This document shows positions 61,978-64,000 of a DNA stretch of 64,000 nt, in pieces. The stretch's first letter is position 1. Each line of letters begins with the position of its first letter. A program made the position numbers and the translations under genes. This DNA comes from Ampelomyces quisqualis (Eukaryota > Ascomycota > Dothideomycetes > Pleosporales > Phaeosphaeriaceae): contig JAGTXZ010000014.1 of assembly GCA_018398575.1 (NCBI GenBank), forward strand, positions 806,001 through 870,000, read 5' to 3'. The notes beneath the pieces were generated by a model. It was given only the letters and a program-made list of their open reading frames with translations, ran no database searches and had not been told where the DNA came from.

Positions 61978-63290
61978 ATGTCTCTATCTAAACAAGCGCT
62001 AAAATAAGCGCTAATAGATAATAGTGCAAAGGTTAGGCTCTTAGAGAATATAACTCTAGAACTAATATACTAAAAACTAAGACGCTATAGAGACTAAAAA
62101 CTATCTAGACTCTAACGCTACTATCTTTAAGCCTTAACTCTAGGATTAAAACAGAAGTATAACTAACTACTACACTAGTCTAACTAAAAAGTTACCTAAT
62201 AAAACAGCCTAGAGATTAAATACTATATACTTCTAGATCTGCAGCCTTACTTGCTTGTTAACAAGAGAAATCTAGACGCAGTAGTAGTATAAGTATAATA
62301 AGCTAATATAAACTAAAAACCTATAGAACTAATATATAGAAAATGTTAGTAGTTAAAAGAAAACTACTATTAGACTTAAGGCTATTGTATTGTAGAAAGA
62401 TGCCTTACTATACACAAATAAGTAGTTCTAAGTATTATAGAGTTGCAACTCTTCTTATCTAGTGCAAACCTATTTAGGTTACTACTATAGAAGAAAGAAA
62501 AACACTAGGCAAAGAAAAGTGTATTACTAGAAAATAAGACTATACTAGAGAAGGCAAGAGTTATCCTAGTAACGCAACTACTTACTAATAATAGAAAGAT
62601 ACTATATAGTACAGTAATAACGCTATAGCTTAATACACACAGGCATATATACGCCTAAATGCTGCTAGACACTTAGATAGAAGTATAGAATACTCTGCTG
62701 TTATTAGTTTAATTGTATATTAGCTTAATACTGTATAAAGAAGCTACTTGCTATATAGGTACTGTTGCAGCCTGCTAAAGATAGTAGCTAATAGTAGGCG
62801 CCTAGATACTAGATATATGCAGCAACTTGTAGACCTACGTAATAAGGTAAGAATAACTAGAAATTACTAGTGCCTATACATTAAACTACCTAGACAAATA
62901 GGTTCTTAAGCCTAGTAAACTGCTTAAAGACTTTGTTTACTTACTATAAGACCTAAAGAACGCAAGTACACTTCTAAAACAGCTATGCTAGCTAACTAAA
63001 GACAGCCTAAATCTACTAGATTTCTAAACCCTAGTCTTGTAGTAGTAATAGCATAGTTATTCTATAATAACAGGAAATAGAGCATTGCTGTAATAACTAA
63101 GAATTAAGAGAAGTTTAATAAACTAAGTGCAAATATAGTAGCACTAATAGGCTTAGTTATATTTAACGCAATAAGAGAATTTAATAACAATAGTACTAGG
63201 AAAACTATACTGTAGTAAAGTAGTATAGGAAGTAAGTCTAAAGGACGCTTAGGGCACAGCTAAGAGCGTAGGTAAGATATGATAGCTAAA
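61978..63290 (+). pseudogene. Unassigned helical reading frame, copy 2 full extent
   Basis: ATG at 61978 opens MSLSKQALK. Read through TAG/TAA, the frame continues for about 430 codons, past the point (62490) where copy 1 is interrupted. It is almost entirely helical and hydrophobic/basic, with segments such as SVLLENKTILEKARVIL near 62520 and VLKPSKLLKDFVYLL near 62905. There is no Cys/His pattern or catalytic motif I recognise. It lies downstream of Plavaka, its accessory frame, TR4 and a palindrome, so it may be cargo of the same element. A chance helical reading of low-complexity DNA is not excluded. Confidence 0.45.
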
Positions 63291-64000
63291 AGGCTATTAG
63301 AGCACATACCCTAATACACACACACCTAATAATAATATATTTAATTCTATATCAAATCTAATAGGCCTTAGAGGTAAACAACGCTCTACTATATATAGCA
63401 ACTAATTATAACTCTAAATTCCTATTAGCCTAGGCCTTAGGAGGCTGCGCACTGCGTATACACCTACGCTCTTTTGTAGTTCTTGTAACCTAGAAATTGT
63501 AGGAACTTAACAGTCTAACAAGTGTTTAGTAAGCTACTACAGTTCTCTCTAGAATATAATTAGTATCTATTCTAAGGACATAGAGTTAGTACTCTAAGAT
63601 TAGAGAAACAGAAAGTAGGATCTAGATTAACGCCTATCTAGAGGGCCTGGAGCAACGCCTATCTAAAGTACCTAGATTAGCTACTACTAGAATCAAGTTA
63701 GAAGGGGGATTGAGTAGACCTTAAAAAGCAGAGCAATAGCTAAAGGAGCAAGACGTAAGCTATAGCTAAAGCTATATTAGGCTAAGTAAAAGCGCAAAGT
63801 TATTGCGCCCTACTAAGTATATAGTATACTAAAGAAGTCCTAGAGCACAGATAGTAAAAACAACTAAGAGTAGACTAAGAAAGATATTAAAACAGGCAGT
63901 TAAGAGAAAGAGAAAACTAATAATTGTTTAGACAGCAAGTATAAAGAAATTAGGAAGAAATTAGTAGACTTTATAACAGAAGCGCTATTAGACATTAGAA
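63291..64000. other. Unassigned right end of window
   Basis: No family recognised. A plus-strand charged helical reading is possible from about 63540 (RKQDLDQRLSRGPGATP-like, Lys/Arg-rich toward 63800-63960). Slightly less RIP-altered than the rest: GGCCTGGAGC and TTGAGTAGACC keep TG and GA contexts. Confidence 0.35.

Larger units (their letters stand above)
45901..62490. repeat. Segmental duplication copy 2, uninterrupted
   Basis: 16,590 bp matching 19113-26178 plus 33275-42533 in order and orientation. It lacks G-B and G-C, has one extra 101-bp TR1 unit and one extra 171-bp unit near 50.9 kb. The left end is a breakpoint against G-C inside the hAT gene; at the right end homology stops only because copy 1 is interrupted by G-C. 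Confidence 0.93.

Noticed and set aside
1..64000. Alternative genetic code with TAA/TAG as Gln
   Set aside because: TAG/TAA also stand at family Trp positions and are accompanied by many other C-to-T/G-to-A changes (Asp to Asn, Cys to Tyr, His to Tyr); paired copies differ in which stops they have. RIP explains all of this.

Overview
The window looks like a transposon graveyard from a filamentous ascomycete (Pezizomycotina) whose repeats were inactivated by repeat-induced point mutation (RIP). The DNA is AT-rich and full of TpA. CpG survives, while TGA and TCA are strikingly rare. Almost every in-frame stop is TAG or TAA, at places where related proteins have Gln or Trp (CAG, CAA or TGG mutated to TAG or TAA). 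I found no intact gene, no recognisable host gene, no rRNA, no tRNA and no CRISPR array. All coding features below are pseudogenes; I recognised them by reading through TAG/TAA and comparing with remembered family motifs, so most ends are approximate.

Layout. 1-2330: gag and the start of pol of one Ty3/gypsy element on the minus strand, running off the left edge. 2340-6150: pol (RT, RNase H, integrase, chromodomain) of a different gypsy element on the plus strand, head to head with the first. 6151-8235: unassigned. 8398-9329: 3' end of a third gypsy family, called here family G. 9623-16718: complete G element (G-A, plus strand) with two 299-bp LTRs and a 5-bp target duplication. 16724-17539: spacer with telomere-like GGTTAG motifs. 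17540-19420: hAT transposase (minus).

From 19113 to 62490 the window is dominated by a segmental duplication of about 16.5 kb. Copy 1 is 19113-26178 plus 33275-42533. It is interrupted by a complete G element (G-B, 26179-33274, minus) and ends in a truncated G element (G-C, 42534-45900, minus). Copy 2 is 45901-62490 and keeps the uninterrupted (empty) site of the G-B insertion. Each copy carries, left to right, the N-terminal part of the hAT gene, a long unassigned minus-strand region, a pogo/Fot1-like DDE transposase (minus), three tandem-repeat arrays, a Plavaka-family transposase (plus), an unassigned accessory reading frame, another tandem array, an 18-bp perfect palindrome and the start of a helical reading frame. 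That last frame continues past the duplication in copy 2 to about 63290.

The most interesting element-level observation is in family G. Between pol and the 3' LTR, on the opposite strand, is a conserved reading frame with a Cys-X2-Cys-X6-Cys motif followed by a predicted coiled coil. Four copies fall into two clearly different protein versions, although the flanking gag, pol and LTR sequences differ essentially only by RIP-type transitions. This suggests an antisense accessory gene that diversified before RIP killed the elements.
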